Source: Isoetes taiwanensis
Lineage: Eukaryota; Streptophyta; Lycopodiopsida; Isoetales; Isoetaceae
Reading direction: 5' to 3'
Length of the DNA: 64,000 nucleotides
Assembly (NCBI GenBank): GCA_021234155.1
Contig: JAJEKV010000130.1
Location: forward strand, 468,508-532,507
The notes below the pieces were generated by a model. That model was not told where the DNA came from. It did not search any database and worked only from the letters and a program-made list of their open reading frames with translations. Shown here piece by piece: positions 12,834-22,087 of this stretch (position 1 is the first letter of the stretch; every line of letters starts with the position of its first letter). The translations under genes and the position numbers were made by a program.

Positions 12834-13319
12834 CTAATGATCCGTATCCAGCTGGAATTTCCTACCAAGAAGGTAGTGTCTCCAAATGCGCAGAGCACGG
12901 ACAACTGCTAACAACTCCTGATCATGGGTAGGGTATCGATGTTCCGTGTCGTTCATCTTCTTTGAATCATATGCAATAACTCTCCCCTCCTGCATTAGGA
13001 CTCCACCGGTAGCAATCTTACTAGCATCCGTTGCCACTAGTTTATCCTTTTCAGGATCGGGCAAAGTGAAGACTGGTGCAGACGTTAAAGCATCCTTAAG
13101 CTTCTGAAAGCCTACCTGGACTTTTGCTTTCCAATGTTCCATCCAATCCTTCACCTTCTCATGCTTTGTGAGATCAGTAAGAGGTGCGGCAATCGTTGCA
13201 AAGTCCTTAACAAATTTCTGATAATATCCCGCTAGTCCCAAGAAACTCCGAACTTCCAAAACATTACCCGGAATAGGCCAATCCCTTACTGCTTCTATCT
13301 TTCTTTGGATCCGTAGCAA
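12834..13319 (-). pseudogene. RT thumb and RNase H region of pol
   Basis: The start matches the RT connection of Ty3 elements ([18 protein letters not shown]). It then runs into RNase H with [24 protein letters not shown] and ending LDTDH. The TDH motif is followed at once by a TAG stop, where related elements continue with Lys-Ser-Leu. The frame therefore continues in principle into the integrase entry after a single stop codon. A shift near 13320 disconnects it from the RT fingers and palm. Confidence 0.92.
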
Positions 13320-13325
13320 TTCCCT

Positions 13326-13960
13326 CTATTTGAAATGATATGCCCCAAATAATCCACCTTTGGGAGTCGCAAACTTGCACTTAGAGAACTTGGCAAAAGA
13401 GCGATGATGCCTTGGCTTTTGTAGGGCCAACCTAAGATGTTGCTCATGCTCTTTCAAAGTTTTACTATAGATGAGAATGTCTTCGAAGAAAATAACAACA
13501 AAATCATCCAAGTATTGGCGGAAGACGTCATTCATCAACCGCATGAAAGTTGCAGGAGCATTAGTTAGTCCAAAAGGCATAACGGTAAACTCATAATGTC
13601 CATATCTAGTGCGAAAAACAGATTTATGGATGTCCTCCTCTTTTATCCTTATCTGATGGTATCCGGAGCGTAAATCAATCTTTGAGAAATATTTGGCCCC
13701 TTGCAACTGGTCCATTAGATCATCTGCCCTAGGCAAAGCGTACCGATTCTTGATGGTATGCTTATTGAGCTGCCTATAATCAATACACATCCTCAAGGAG
13801 CCATCCTTTTCTTAACAAAAGGATAGGGCTAAAAAAGCCCTAAAAACAAGGCCGAATGAAACCTAGGTTTAGTAACTTCTGAGGTTGCTTCTTAAGCTCT
13901 GCCAACTCTGGAGGACTCATACGGTACGGGGCCTTACTAGTAGGCTTAGTACCTGGTTCT
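13326..13960 (-). pseudogene. Reverse transcriptase core of pol
   Basis: The open part (13326-13796) carries MCIDYRQLN, the catalytic LRSGYHQI segment, [12 protein letters not shown] and the metal-binding motif. In Ty3 elements that motif normally reads IDD; here it is FED, the first Asp codon being Glu (GAA, 13492-13494). Upstream, 13797-13960 belongs to the same domain but is shifted and has stops. The Glu substitution would be expected to impair polymerase activity, consistent with a dead copy. Confidence 0.92.
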
Positions 13961-14199
13961 AGAGCTATCTCACATTCTACCCCTCTAAAAGGAGGAAGCT
14001 TCTAGATCTCATCTGAAAAAAGAGCTTAAATTTCGGAGAAGGTTGGCAATCCTTCCCAGGCAAGGTGTCAATTACATACGCTAGCATCGACTCAATAGGG
14101 GCAAGTCTAATGACGCAAAGGAGCTTTTCCTTGCGTAACTTTTTTCTAAGCTGCGTGATAGACATAGATCGCATAATAGGGTTGAATGGATCACCTTTA

Positions 14200-14600
14200 A
14201 TAGTCACGCGTGCTCCATTGGCGGCGTTGAAGGTAACCTCCGGCTTTCATGGTCTATATTGGCCTTGCGGATGCCAAAAATTCCATACCCACAATAAGAT
14301 CATATTTGCCAATGTCCATTAACTTCGGCACCCAAGGCAACCGTGCACCGCAACCGCAAGATCTTAAGGTTAATCGCTACCGCCATGAGTGTGTAATCGA
14401 TCTTACCATCGGCTAACGTGGATGGCTTTGGCTGGGATCTCAACGTTTCAATTTTGCAATACCCAGGCCATTCTAGGAGAAGCAAAATTTATGTGTACTA
14501 CCCAGTATCCATCAAAATTATGAAAGGCTTACCGTCTACTTGGCCTATGGTAGAAATAATGTAAGGCTGACTTTCAGCATTGCTTGGGTTTCTATAGTCA
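14200..14600 (-). pseudogene. Retroviral-type aspartic protease region
   Basis: The frame 14498-14725 ends with the protease active-site triad FIILMDTG (DTG at 14501-14509), followed directly by a TAG stop. The rest of the protease lies in other frames down to about 14200. It joins gag upstream and RT downstream, as expected in a Ty3 polyprotein. Confidence 0.75.
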
Positions 14601-15845
14601 GCAAGGATATGAGACGACCGTGAATATACTGCGGAGCCGCCCCTCCCCGGCGGTAGTGTTGACTCAAGATCGTCCCAATCGAGGTCAGCCATAGCCACCA
14701 AGGCGGTTTGCGGACATAAGGGCAATTTTGCATAAAAGTGCCGGTCGCATACACCTGTAGCATGCCTTATCTCTACGGAGCTGTTCTGCGGCCTCGTTAG
14801 GAATAATAGGTAAGAGGTTCGAACTTCCTTACCGACATTGTTACGCTCACGGGCTTTGAAGGTGACTTTCTTTTCCTAGCGGCCATAAGAGTTTCGTTGA
14901 GAGGGCCCCGGACTTGGCGGCGGGGTTTTGTAAGGTGTTATTAGGCGTGGCTCGAAAGTAAGAAGGGGCCGGATATCGGTTCCTTTTTGGTGTGTCCTCT
15001 TCGAGGCTTAATGCCTTAGCTTTAGCTTCGCGAATCGATTTTGGGTCTATGGCCTTAACCATTCGTTTAATGGATGGGGCCAACCCTTCAATGTAGCCCT
15101 CCACCGCCCTCTTTTCATATTCATCCTCGTATGCATCCTCAAAGCGCATGAATTCATCGGTGTAGGCTGGCCCGACATCCCCTTCTCGCTCTAACCTCGT
15201 AGAAGGTGCGGATTTGTTGGCATTTGTGTACGAGGCACATAATGCGACTTAAAAAGCCTTGGCAAACTTTTTGAACTTGCACTTGCTCCCCGCCGGGTGC
15301 TTGGCTCGCATAGCCCTTCCACCAAATACTGGGCGACTCATGTAAGGTTTGTGGAGGCAACCTTCCCCTGTATCCTTTTCTGTCATTCCATAGGATTTCC
15401 CAAACTCCTTCATCTCGTTGAGCCAGGACTCTGCATTCAGCCCACCTCTAGATTTGCCATCAAATTGGGCGATTTCCTATTTTTCCATATATTTGGTTAT
15501 GGCTGTATCAACCGTTTTACGGTACTCCTTATTCGTGATGTGCATGGCCTTAGGATGACCGCAGGCGATTGAAGGACTCGAGAAGTTCGACCGAGGAGGA
15601 GGTGGCACTTGTCCCTAGAGGAGCCTCGATGGCGTTTGGAACGGTGCCTCCTTAATCTGAGTGCAAAGGCTGGACTTCAGTCTGTAAGGCTGCTTGTGGT
15701 GGGGACTTGGCGGTAACGGAGGTAACTCCGGTCCATCCTCCTGGACATGCTGCGGTGGGTTGGTATTCAGCACATAAGTCTACAACTCAACTACTTGCCG
15801 CTTCATCAACATAAGTTCACCTTTCGGGGTTAACCCTCTTGGCAT
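14601..15845 (-). pseudogene. gag capsid-nucleocapsid region
   Basis: A start codon at 15843-15845 fits the beginning of gag but meets a stop at 15780. Pieces in several frames show the Ty3 gag signature: an FDGKSRGGLNAESWL block around 15450, and 14847-15149 with MRFEDAYEDEYEKRAVEGYIEGL typical of the capsid C-terminal half. Repeated single-base shifts break it into at least five frames. No intact CCHC knuckle is visible. Confidence 0.75.
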
Positions 15846-16132
15846 TGAGGGTATCGCCGGTGGCGTTAGCGTGCGTGCAGATCTATATTGAGCATAACAA
15901 GATATAAGCAGAATTTCAACAACATCAAGTCTCACAACAAGATCATTTTGGGTAGCACTGAAGTAAGAGTGAATAAGAGAAGACAAGAGAAAAGATTTTG
16001 ATTATAAGTCAAAACAACTGTTACATTGAAGAACTTCACACTGAAGATAGTTATCAACTTCAAGTGGGTTTTTATACATTGGTTATTTCTTTAGTCACAC
16101 TGGACATAGCATAACAACAAAGGGGTCCGGAC
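15846..16132 (-). promoter_or_regulatory. Possible internal promoter/leader upstream of gag
   Basis: Between the stop of ORF-C and gag, the minus strand carries GTATAAAAACCC (TATAAAAA around 16069-16076). An AT-rich, CT-rich leader of about 220 bases follows, then the gag start. The arrangement resembles a plant core promoter plus leader. It could let gag-pol be transcribed independently of the upstream cargo. This is inferred from motif and position only. Confidence 0.35.
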
Positions 16133-16797
16133 CTAGGGGTTCGCGAAAGGGTACAAGATAGAGTAGCGAACGCTCTCGCGTACAGCTCTCACTAACTTGT
16201 AGCGAGCCCAGGCCTGGACAATTACAGGTTGGTAGTCCCAGGTGGGGCTAACAATAAGGAGATTGAAAAGCCTCCTTAATGCGTAGAAAATTTGCCAGAG
16301 GTGGTCGTTGGCATCTTCAAAAGCTTCGTGCCTGGACATATCCCAATAGTCCCATGTATGGCGAAGGGTCTGCTTCAGGTCGTCAAAGGCCCGTTCCCTG
16401 AGGATGTTAACTACCTCCATCCCCTTGTCTGGATCATAAGGTTCTTCTGGCTCTTCGGGTTCCTCCATCTCATAGTCACCATCTCGCTCCGGGTACTCTC
16501 CATATCTTTGGCCGTAATCTTGGTCGGGAGGTCCGGGATCATCCCTTCGTATCAGGTCGGTAATTCGTTCTTCATACTCCTCAAGGGTCTCGTCTGCAAG
16601 ACGACAGGAATAAATATATATGCATTGAACAAATTCCCTAATTAAACATTGAAGAGAAAAGACAATTCAATGGTTTTTCGATAGTACCAGAAAATATAAG
16701 GAAAATCCCTGAATATATATATATATGAAAAGAGTACATAGATCATGTGATGGCCCCTTAAAGGTAATGGCAATCAAAATTACTTACAAATAGACAT
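16133..16797 (-). CDS. ORF-C: cargo ORF, apparently spliced, unknown function
   Basis: The main exon (16133-16593) encodes an acidic segment rich in Glu and Pro (EEPEEPEEPYDPDKG), then a helical, Trp/Arg-rich region, ending LYPFANP before a stop. It is preceded by a strong acceptor (CCTGTCGTCTTGCAG, ending 16594). Upstream, a donor GTAAGT starts at 16787, ten bases after an ATG at 16795-16797. Removing the 194-bp interval 16594-16787 keeps the frame open from that ATG for about 157 codons. I recognise no domain. It lies on the element's coding strand between ORF-B and gag. A functional intron would have been lost on retrotransposition of a spliced RNA, so unspliced genomic RNA must have been copied. 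Confidence 0.5.
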
Positions 16798-16819
16798 AAT
16801 TGTCTGCTTAAAACTAGAA

Positions 16820-18229
16820 TTAAGAGGTCGACCCTTCAATATCTTGGGCTTGGGTGTCAAACTCGGGCTCTGGTCGATGCTGTAGGAGTAGCACACTAGG
16901 ATTAACTGATGAGGCAACTGATGAAGCTATCTCTGGAGGGACATTGGTAGCCAATGGCGCTGCAACCAGCAGACTTATGTTCATCCAAGAACCAATCTCA
17001 TGGTCAAACACTGCAATGGCTAGATCACGATTCACCAGGATGACCTGCTCAAGGTTAGGAGCTAACTTCTTATGGCCGGCTGTAGTTGAAAGTGCTCGGA
17101 GTGCCCATACAGCCACCTCTGCTTCAGGTACAATTGCTTTAGCAAAGAAAAGAACCTGTCTGCTGGTGAAAGCCGACAAAAAGAACCGAGTAATGTGGCA
17201 TTTCAGCCCCTGAACCATCGAATGGGTTGAAGAGGCCAACTCAAACTCCAAATTCTGGGGCAGCTCCTCCTCCATGGCAAAATCCTTCTCCTCCTGAGCA
17301 TACTGGCTCTCATCACATAAATCCTCCATAGATGGGTCGTCTTCGATCTTGACGACGACATCGTTGATGTTGGGCACATGTGGCCCCGTAGCCTGAAAAA
17401 CCAATTCAGGAATTGAAGATGGAGTACCCTGAATCATTAAATGGCATAAGGATAGCAGTGTGCTGATAGGCTCAACATCAAGAGGCTGATAGTTGAGCAG
17501 TTGGTGTATCTCCGGCACATAGACGGGACGAGAATAATCAATGAAGTCATCTGACCACGGCAATACTCGGCCGAGCTCATAGAGAAGGTGAGCCGTCTTT
17601 TGCTTGCCCTTATTGGCGATATCTTGTCGCCCATTGAATGTCGCTCAAAGAGCAAATAATCTTGATCCCCAACCTTGATGGTAGAAAGCGAACTTAAGCC
17701 GACAAAGAGCTTGGCCTTTACTACGGGGTAGAAGCTTCTCTTTGGCTAATTCCTTCCATCTTACAAAGTCGGCATAACTGATCGCTCATCCTCCTCGGGA
17801 TACGGAGGAAGTGGGGACTTGGCTTGCTCTAAAGCCCGGTGTCGCACACCGATCAACATACCTATCCATAATGGCAAGGGCAAACTGGGCCTCAAAGTAC
17901 AGCCCATTAGAACCGCAGTCAATGATGGGGGCGTGCTTAGCACGTCTGAGAATGCCCTTAAGAATATCGTAACTGTGGCGATCATCCCCAAACATGTGCT
18001 CTAAGATGTCCCTATGAAGATAGGGTTGAGGCGGCTCCTCGAAAAACTCTGCTTGGGGCAGGATTTCCTCATCATAGAACTCTAGGAAGGTCTCATAATC
18101 AGGGTGTGCGCGCATGTTGTCGATGAGGTCGACTGTACACTGCAACATGGGATCCAAAAGAGGGTAGGGAACCTGAGGATCCCATTGCTCGCCTCCCATG
18201 TACCATGCTAGGCGCCCAGCGTAATCCAT
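16820..18229 (-). pseudogene. ORF-B: unrecognised cargo ORF, frameshifted
   Basis: Two long open parts, 17786-18229 (147 codons from an ATG) and 16820-17563 (247 codons), are joined by shorter open pieces in other frames. They look like one original ORF of roughly 470 codons broken by about three single-base shifts. The N-terminal part is acidic and aromatic-rich (MDYAGRLAWYMGGEQW). The middle contains an acidic patch (VVVKIEDDPSMEDL). The C-terminal part is hydrophobic and Ala/Ser-rich but has no clear membrane helix or signal peptide. No family is recognised. It sits between the H3-bearing ORF-A and ORF-C on the element's sense strand. An envelope-like gene is not supported. Confidence 0.5.
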
Positions 18230-18509
18230 TACTGCAGACGGAAGACGGGAGGAGGAAGAAAACGAAAGGAGTAAGAAATAATGAAACCCTAAAATGAATG
18301 TCAGTTTTAAAGTTTCTGGGCACGGCGTTCGAGGCGCCAGCTCATTATTGCTGTTATATTTTATATTTATTTATTTAATTATTTCTCTCTTTTTTTTTCT
18401 AATATGCGTACATAAAGAAAGAAAATCATACGCCGACTAATAAGTCAAAACAAGATTTGTATTAATATATAACAAAATTACATAGATACAAAAATGTTGT
18501 TTTACATAA

Positions 18510-18975
18510 TCATGGCCGTTCCCCACGGATCCGGCGTGCTAGCTGAAGGTCCTTTGTCATGATCGTCACTCGCTTGGCATGAATTGCACATAGGTTTGCA
18601 TCGCCAAAGAGGGCCACCAAATAGGCCTCGGCTACCTCCTGGAGTGCTAAAATGGCATGGGTCTAAAACCGGAGATCTGTTTTAAATTCCTGAGCAATCT
18701 CTTGGACTAGCCGCTGGAAAGGAAGTTTCCGTAGCAAAAACTCGGTGGATTTCTGGTACTTCCTTATTTCCCTAAGTGCCACGGTGCCAGGCTTGTAACG
18801 ATGCCTCCTCTTAGGCTGGGGTGGAGCTCCGGGAATAGTTTTCCCAGCTGTCCTCGGATGCCGGGCCTTTCGGATGATCTCATCTCGCCGGTTGTCCCCT
18901 GCAGTCTTAGCGATACTACCCCGAGCCTTGAGCTACTCCTTATATTGAGCACCCGATTTACGGGGTGTCTTCTTC
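18510..18975 (-). other. Histone H3.3-like tail and histone fold inside ORF-A
   Basis: From the codon equivalent to His39 (18801-18803) to the stop there are exactly 97 codons, the canonical H3 length with no indel. Landmarks include [44 protein letters not shown] and LARRIRGER. Tyr41, His87 and Leu90 equivalents are all present, the residues that separate plant H3.3 from H3.1. By recall of plant H3.3 I count about 15 differences in 97. The CENH3-type longer loop 1 is absent. The tail is not canonical but contains KKTPRKSGAQ, which resembles the QTARKSTGG context of Lys9. One TAG replaces the Gln85 codon and another lies in the tail. No intron interrupts the domain. Confidence 0.93.
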
Positions 18976-19797
18976 AGTTTTCGGCGAGGGACACGAACTT
19001 CTGGAGGTGGCTGGTCTTGCCTGTGCCGTTCTTCCTCTTCTTTCCTCAAGCTGCTCCTTACCGCCTCTGTTACCTCGTTCACCCTACGCTCTGCTTCATC
19101 CCTGCATTCTCCTCGGGGCTTGCTCTTGTTCTACTGCTGTTGATGGATAGTGTCCTCCGGCTTGGCGACCTCCTCGTCATTGCGTTGCCCTCGTGATTCG
19201 CCCGGGGAGGGCGGCTTGCTCCTCGACCCCGCTTTTCCGGCTATTCTAATATCCGTTCTTCTTGTAAGCTCCGGGGAAGTAGCGTGGAGGGTTGGCTTTG
19301 CATGTCCGCTCAACGGCCCGTAGAACTGGTCCGTGAAGAATGAGGGTGTTCGGCTTCGGATAATACGGTTAGTCTCCTCTTCATATGAAAAAGTTGGGAG
19401 GGTGTAAGATCCCCATCAAAGAGGCACATCCAAAAGTTTCCCATGTAGCGGTACCACGAAGGCGGGTCATCCAGATGCTAGCCATTTGAGGGTCCGCCTC
19501 TTGGGCCATTTGCGGTACATTTTGGGCGCTGCGTTTGTAGGGCCTCTTCTTCAGCTTGTTCATCCCCACCTGGCGGAAAGAACCGTGCGTACTTGTGGAC
19601 ACCATCTTCCTGTTCAACCACAATGCAGGTCTCCCGGATGGCGTTGAGCTTAATTACAAAACGCTCATTATAGCGGAAAGAGCGGGTATGGTATTCGACT
19701 CCTTCGTGAGAAACGTTTAACAAAATATTCGGTATCTCCTCAGTTTTTGCCTCCGCTTACGGGCGATGGGTTTTGTGCATTAGCGGTGATTCGCCAT
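18510..19797 (-). pseudogene. ORF-A: cargo ORF ending in a histone H3 domain
   Basis: From a likely ATG at 19795-19797 the reading runs, with about three small frameshifts before 19381, to a stop at 18510-18512. From about 19380 down the frame is constant and interrupted only by three TAG codons (19131-19133, 18933-18935, 18663-18665). Parts in order: an N-terminal region (19400-19760) with beta-rich text that weakly suggests a BAH-type fold; a basic, Pro/Ser-rich linker; a charged helical segment (VRSSLRKEEEERHRQ); an H3-like tail; and the H3 histone fold. It is the first ORF after the 5' LTR leader, so an LTR-driven RNA would present it first. Without its stops and shifts it would be roughly 430 codons. 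Confidence 0.75.
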
Positions 19798-20438
19798 TAA
19801 AAACTCTATGGGAGTTTGAGAATGACGGGGCTTGCGCTTGTATACTTGCTTATTTGCCTCCATCCTTAAAAAAGTATTTGGTGGGCGCGGGCGGTGCTTC
19901 GGGGGAGAAAGGTATGGGATGAGGTTTGGCTATGGCGAAGAGAAGCTCCCAGTTCCGGCGGCTATGGCGGCTAGGCGGAGCTCAAGAGGGCACTAGGCGT
20001 TGTAAAAAAAATGAAGAAAAAGTTACCTTTTGACTACATTTGAAATTTTAACCCTAAAAATTTTTTTGGAGAAAAAAGTGGCGGAACAAGTTTTTCGAGG
20101 TGGCGGGCAGTCCCTACCTCGGCGTTCTTTGGCCCGATGGCGTCCGTACCCCCGTACCGCCACTTAGGGTTAGGGTTTTTTTTTTTTAAGGTGGCGGGCA
20201 CACCCTACCTCGATGTCGCCACCGTCGCCAGCAACACCCGGGTACCCCCTGCCCGCCACTTAGGGTTAGGGTTTCGCACCGGGTAGGCATACCAATTTTA
20301 TGCTTAGACCACGTTAAATCAACCATGACAACATCTACTTACACCACCAAAATCTCATACCACTCCAAAGATCCTCACTCACTAGCTAACGATCTAACGA
20401 GTTAGTATGTGGCCAGTGCAATAGTTTGGCTTCCCGAA
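19798..20438 (-). other. Leader of the chromovirus with two GC-rich hairpin units
   Basis: This is the region between PBS and ORF-A. It carries two tandem units, 20100-20180 and 20191-20275, each starting GTGGCGGGCA and ending in a CCGCCACTTAGGGTTAGGG block. In the second unit GTGGCGGGCA (20191-20200) can pair with TGCCCGCCAC (20250-20259). The same module occurs in the LTRs of the unrelated copia element (58985-59053 and 63607-63675). Its T-rich run (20177-20187 on the plus strand) separates the two units. Confidence 0.7.
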
Positions 20439-20453
20439 CCATGCTCGATACCA
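20439..20453 (-). other. Primer binding site (tRNA-iMet type)
   Basis: Directly inside the right-hand LTR the minus strand reads TGGTATCGAGCATGG. This matches the plant initiator-Met tRNA primer site TGGTATCAGAGC... apart from a missing base. It fixes the 5' end of the element on the right and supports the LTR boundary at 20454. Confidence 0.88.
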
Positions 20454-22087
20454 GCGTGGCTCCTCCACGAATATATCGACCCCGCCTTATACATGCAGGG
20501 GACTTTCCCTCCCATGGCGACCCGATCGCCCACGGCGAGGAGCCCTCAGGTCTATCGGGCCATCTATAGAGATGCGAGTGAAGGTTTCTGAGGTGTCATT
20601 CGCCCACGCCAGCCGGTGGGACTCCTACGTCGGAAGCGTGAATACATGTTAGCACCACGGCATAAATCATATATAAATAACCACCACGAAGGGTGAAGTG
20701 ATCCATCAAATACCAACGGCAAAGAATATGCATCTAAACTAAGAAAACACCCCAAACCCCGGGTTCTACCCGGTTCGGACTCCCGTGAGGATAGACGACG
20801 GCCCGGCCTCAAGAGATCGGCGAGTAGAGGTATAACACGCGTTATCGGCATAGAACATCGGCTAGGGTTCTCCACTCCATCCGCCCCTCCCATTGCACAC
20901 TTTGCGGATGGGTCGATTCACGCTATGGCTTCGCTATAGCCTTGGGAGAGCGGGCTCGAGGTATCACCGCGGAGCCTACTCCAGGTTCATGACGCCCGAT
21001 CCGGATGAGGAGGTCAGGGAAGCGTCTCCTTCGGGGATCACAAAGTGGTTGGGTGGGTGAGCTAGAGAATATGTGCGCATCAGCGGCCCGCATTCATACC
21101 CGACTTACTCACCCTAAATCTACTCAAAGTGCAAGATGCTCCATACGGATCACACCTCTACACCCTGGGAGTGTCGGACCCATACCCGGCCCTCACGTGG
21201 CCAGGCTATCAAGCCCTAGTCCCAGCGTAGGAGTCTGAGGAGCCTTTTATGTTCGTGCAAGACCCCACCCCCACTTCACCACTGCGTCCCTTCTTTGGTG
21301 CTAAGCCAATCCATAGCATCTATGACCCGGTGGTCCCTTGTACCTGGCGCGCAACTAATAGGATATCTGGGGGCTCTATCTAGGAGCATACTACAATAAA
21401 TGGGCTCAGAGGTCTCTACCCCTTATCCCCCCATTTCGAGTAAAGCTATGCAAAGAATCATCAATCCATCCTTTAAGAGCAAAACCGGATTCGAAATAAA
21501 GAGAACTCACCTTTACAATCAAAGGGTTAGTTCCTACAAGTAAAACAATGAGAGAGAAAGAGAAACAAACACAACCCGGTGCCCAGGGCGCTACCTAGAA
21601 TTCACGGGGCTATCCTAGCCACCCACGAGTTCCCGCTAGACCCAAGTATCGTTTGGTGCTTCCATCTTCACGGTCTTGGTGCTGCGCTTGACTACACGGG
21701 TAAAAAGTACATGGTATGGGCGCCACCTTCGGGGTAGGCGGGGGTAAATTTCCGCCTGCTCCTTTTGGACGAATTTTGGGAGTCAATTAGGGATAGGGAT
21801 CAGGTTGATACTTAATTTGGAAGTCCCCATGTGGCCAATCGATTTGGGCGGTGGCGCCTTCCCAAAGCATTAATTAACCTAATTAATCCATTTAACCCTT
21901 AATTCCCTAGATTATAGGTTATTATCTTTAATGATTAAATTAGCAGCTAATTTAATCCCTTTTAGGTCAACCCTCTAGGTTACAATACCCCATGGCGGCG
22001 TACCTTTAATGGGTGACGTGTCGGTATATTTATACGTATATCGTATAAATACGTTACGTATACCGTAGAAATACGTGGAACGTCACA
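20454..22087 (-). repeat. 5' LTR of the chromovirus
   Basis: Direct repeat of 8875-10502, ending CGTCACA at 22087 and followed by GATCC. A TATAAATATA box (22025-22034, minus strand) lies close to the U3 start. It is set among near-palindromic GTATA/TATAC stretches. It carries an extra ~25-bp AT-rich piece around 21925 relative to the other LTR. Its inner edge (20454-20470) has drifted from the TGTGACG seen at 8875. Confidence 0.9.

Larger units (their letters stand above)
8875..22087 (-). mobile_element. Ty3-type chromovirus LTR retrotransposon with extra cargo
   Basis: A 13.2-kb element inserted on the minus strand. It has two ~1.63-kb direct repeats (8875-10502 and 20454-22087), a PBS next to the right LTR, a polypurine tract next to the left LTR, and flanks GATCA/GATCC that fit a 5-bp target duplication with one mismatch. 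Reading along the minus strand the order is 5' LTR, PBS, leader with two hairpins, ORF-A (histone H3 domain), ORF-B, ORF-C, TATA-like region, gag, protease, RT, RNase H, integrase, chromodomain, PPT and 3' LTR. The integrase-last order and terminal chromodomain identify a chromovirus. Ordinary members carry gag soon after the PBS; here about 4.6 kb separates them. Coding regions are broken by many small indels and stops, so this copy looks non-autonomous. Confidence 0.93.

Noticed and set aside
16820-18229. Calling ORF-B an envelope gene
   Set aside because: It lies upstream of gag, has no signal peptide or clear membrane helix, and envelope-like genes normally follow pol.
18510-18975. Calling the histone domain CENH3
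   Set aside because: Loop 1 has canonical length and the core carries H3.3 residues (Tyr41, His87, Leu90); CENH3 hallmarks are absent.
20161-20275. Interstitial telomere sequence (TTAGGGTTAGGG)
   Set aside because: Only two units at the end of each hairpin module; part of that module, not a telomeric array.
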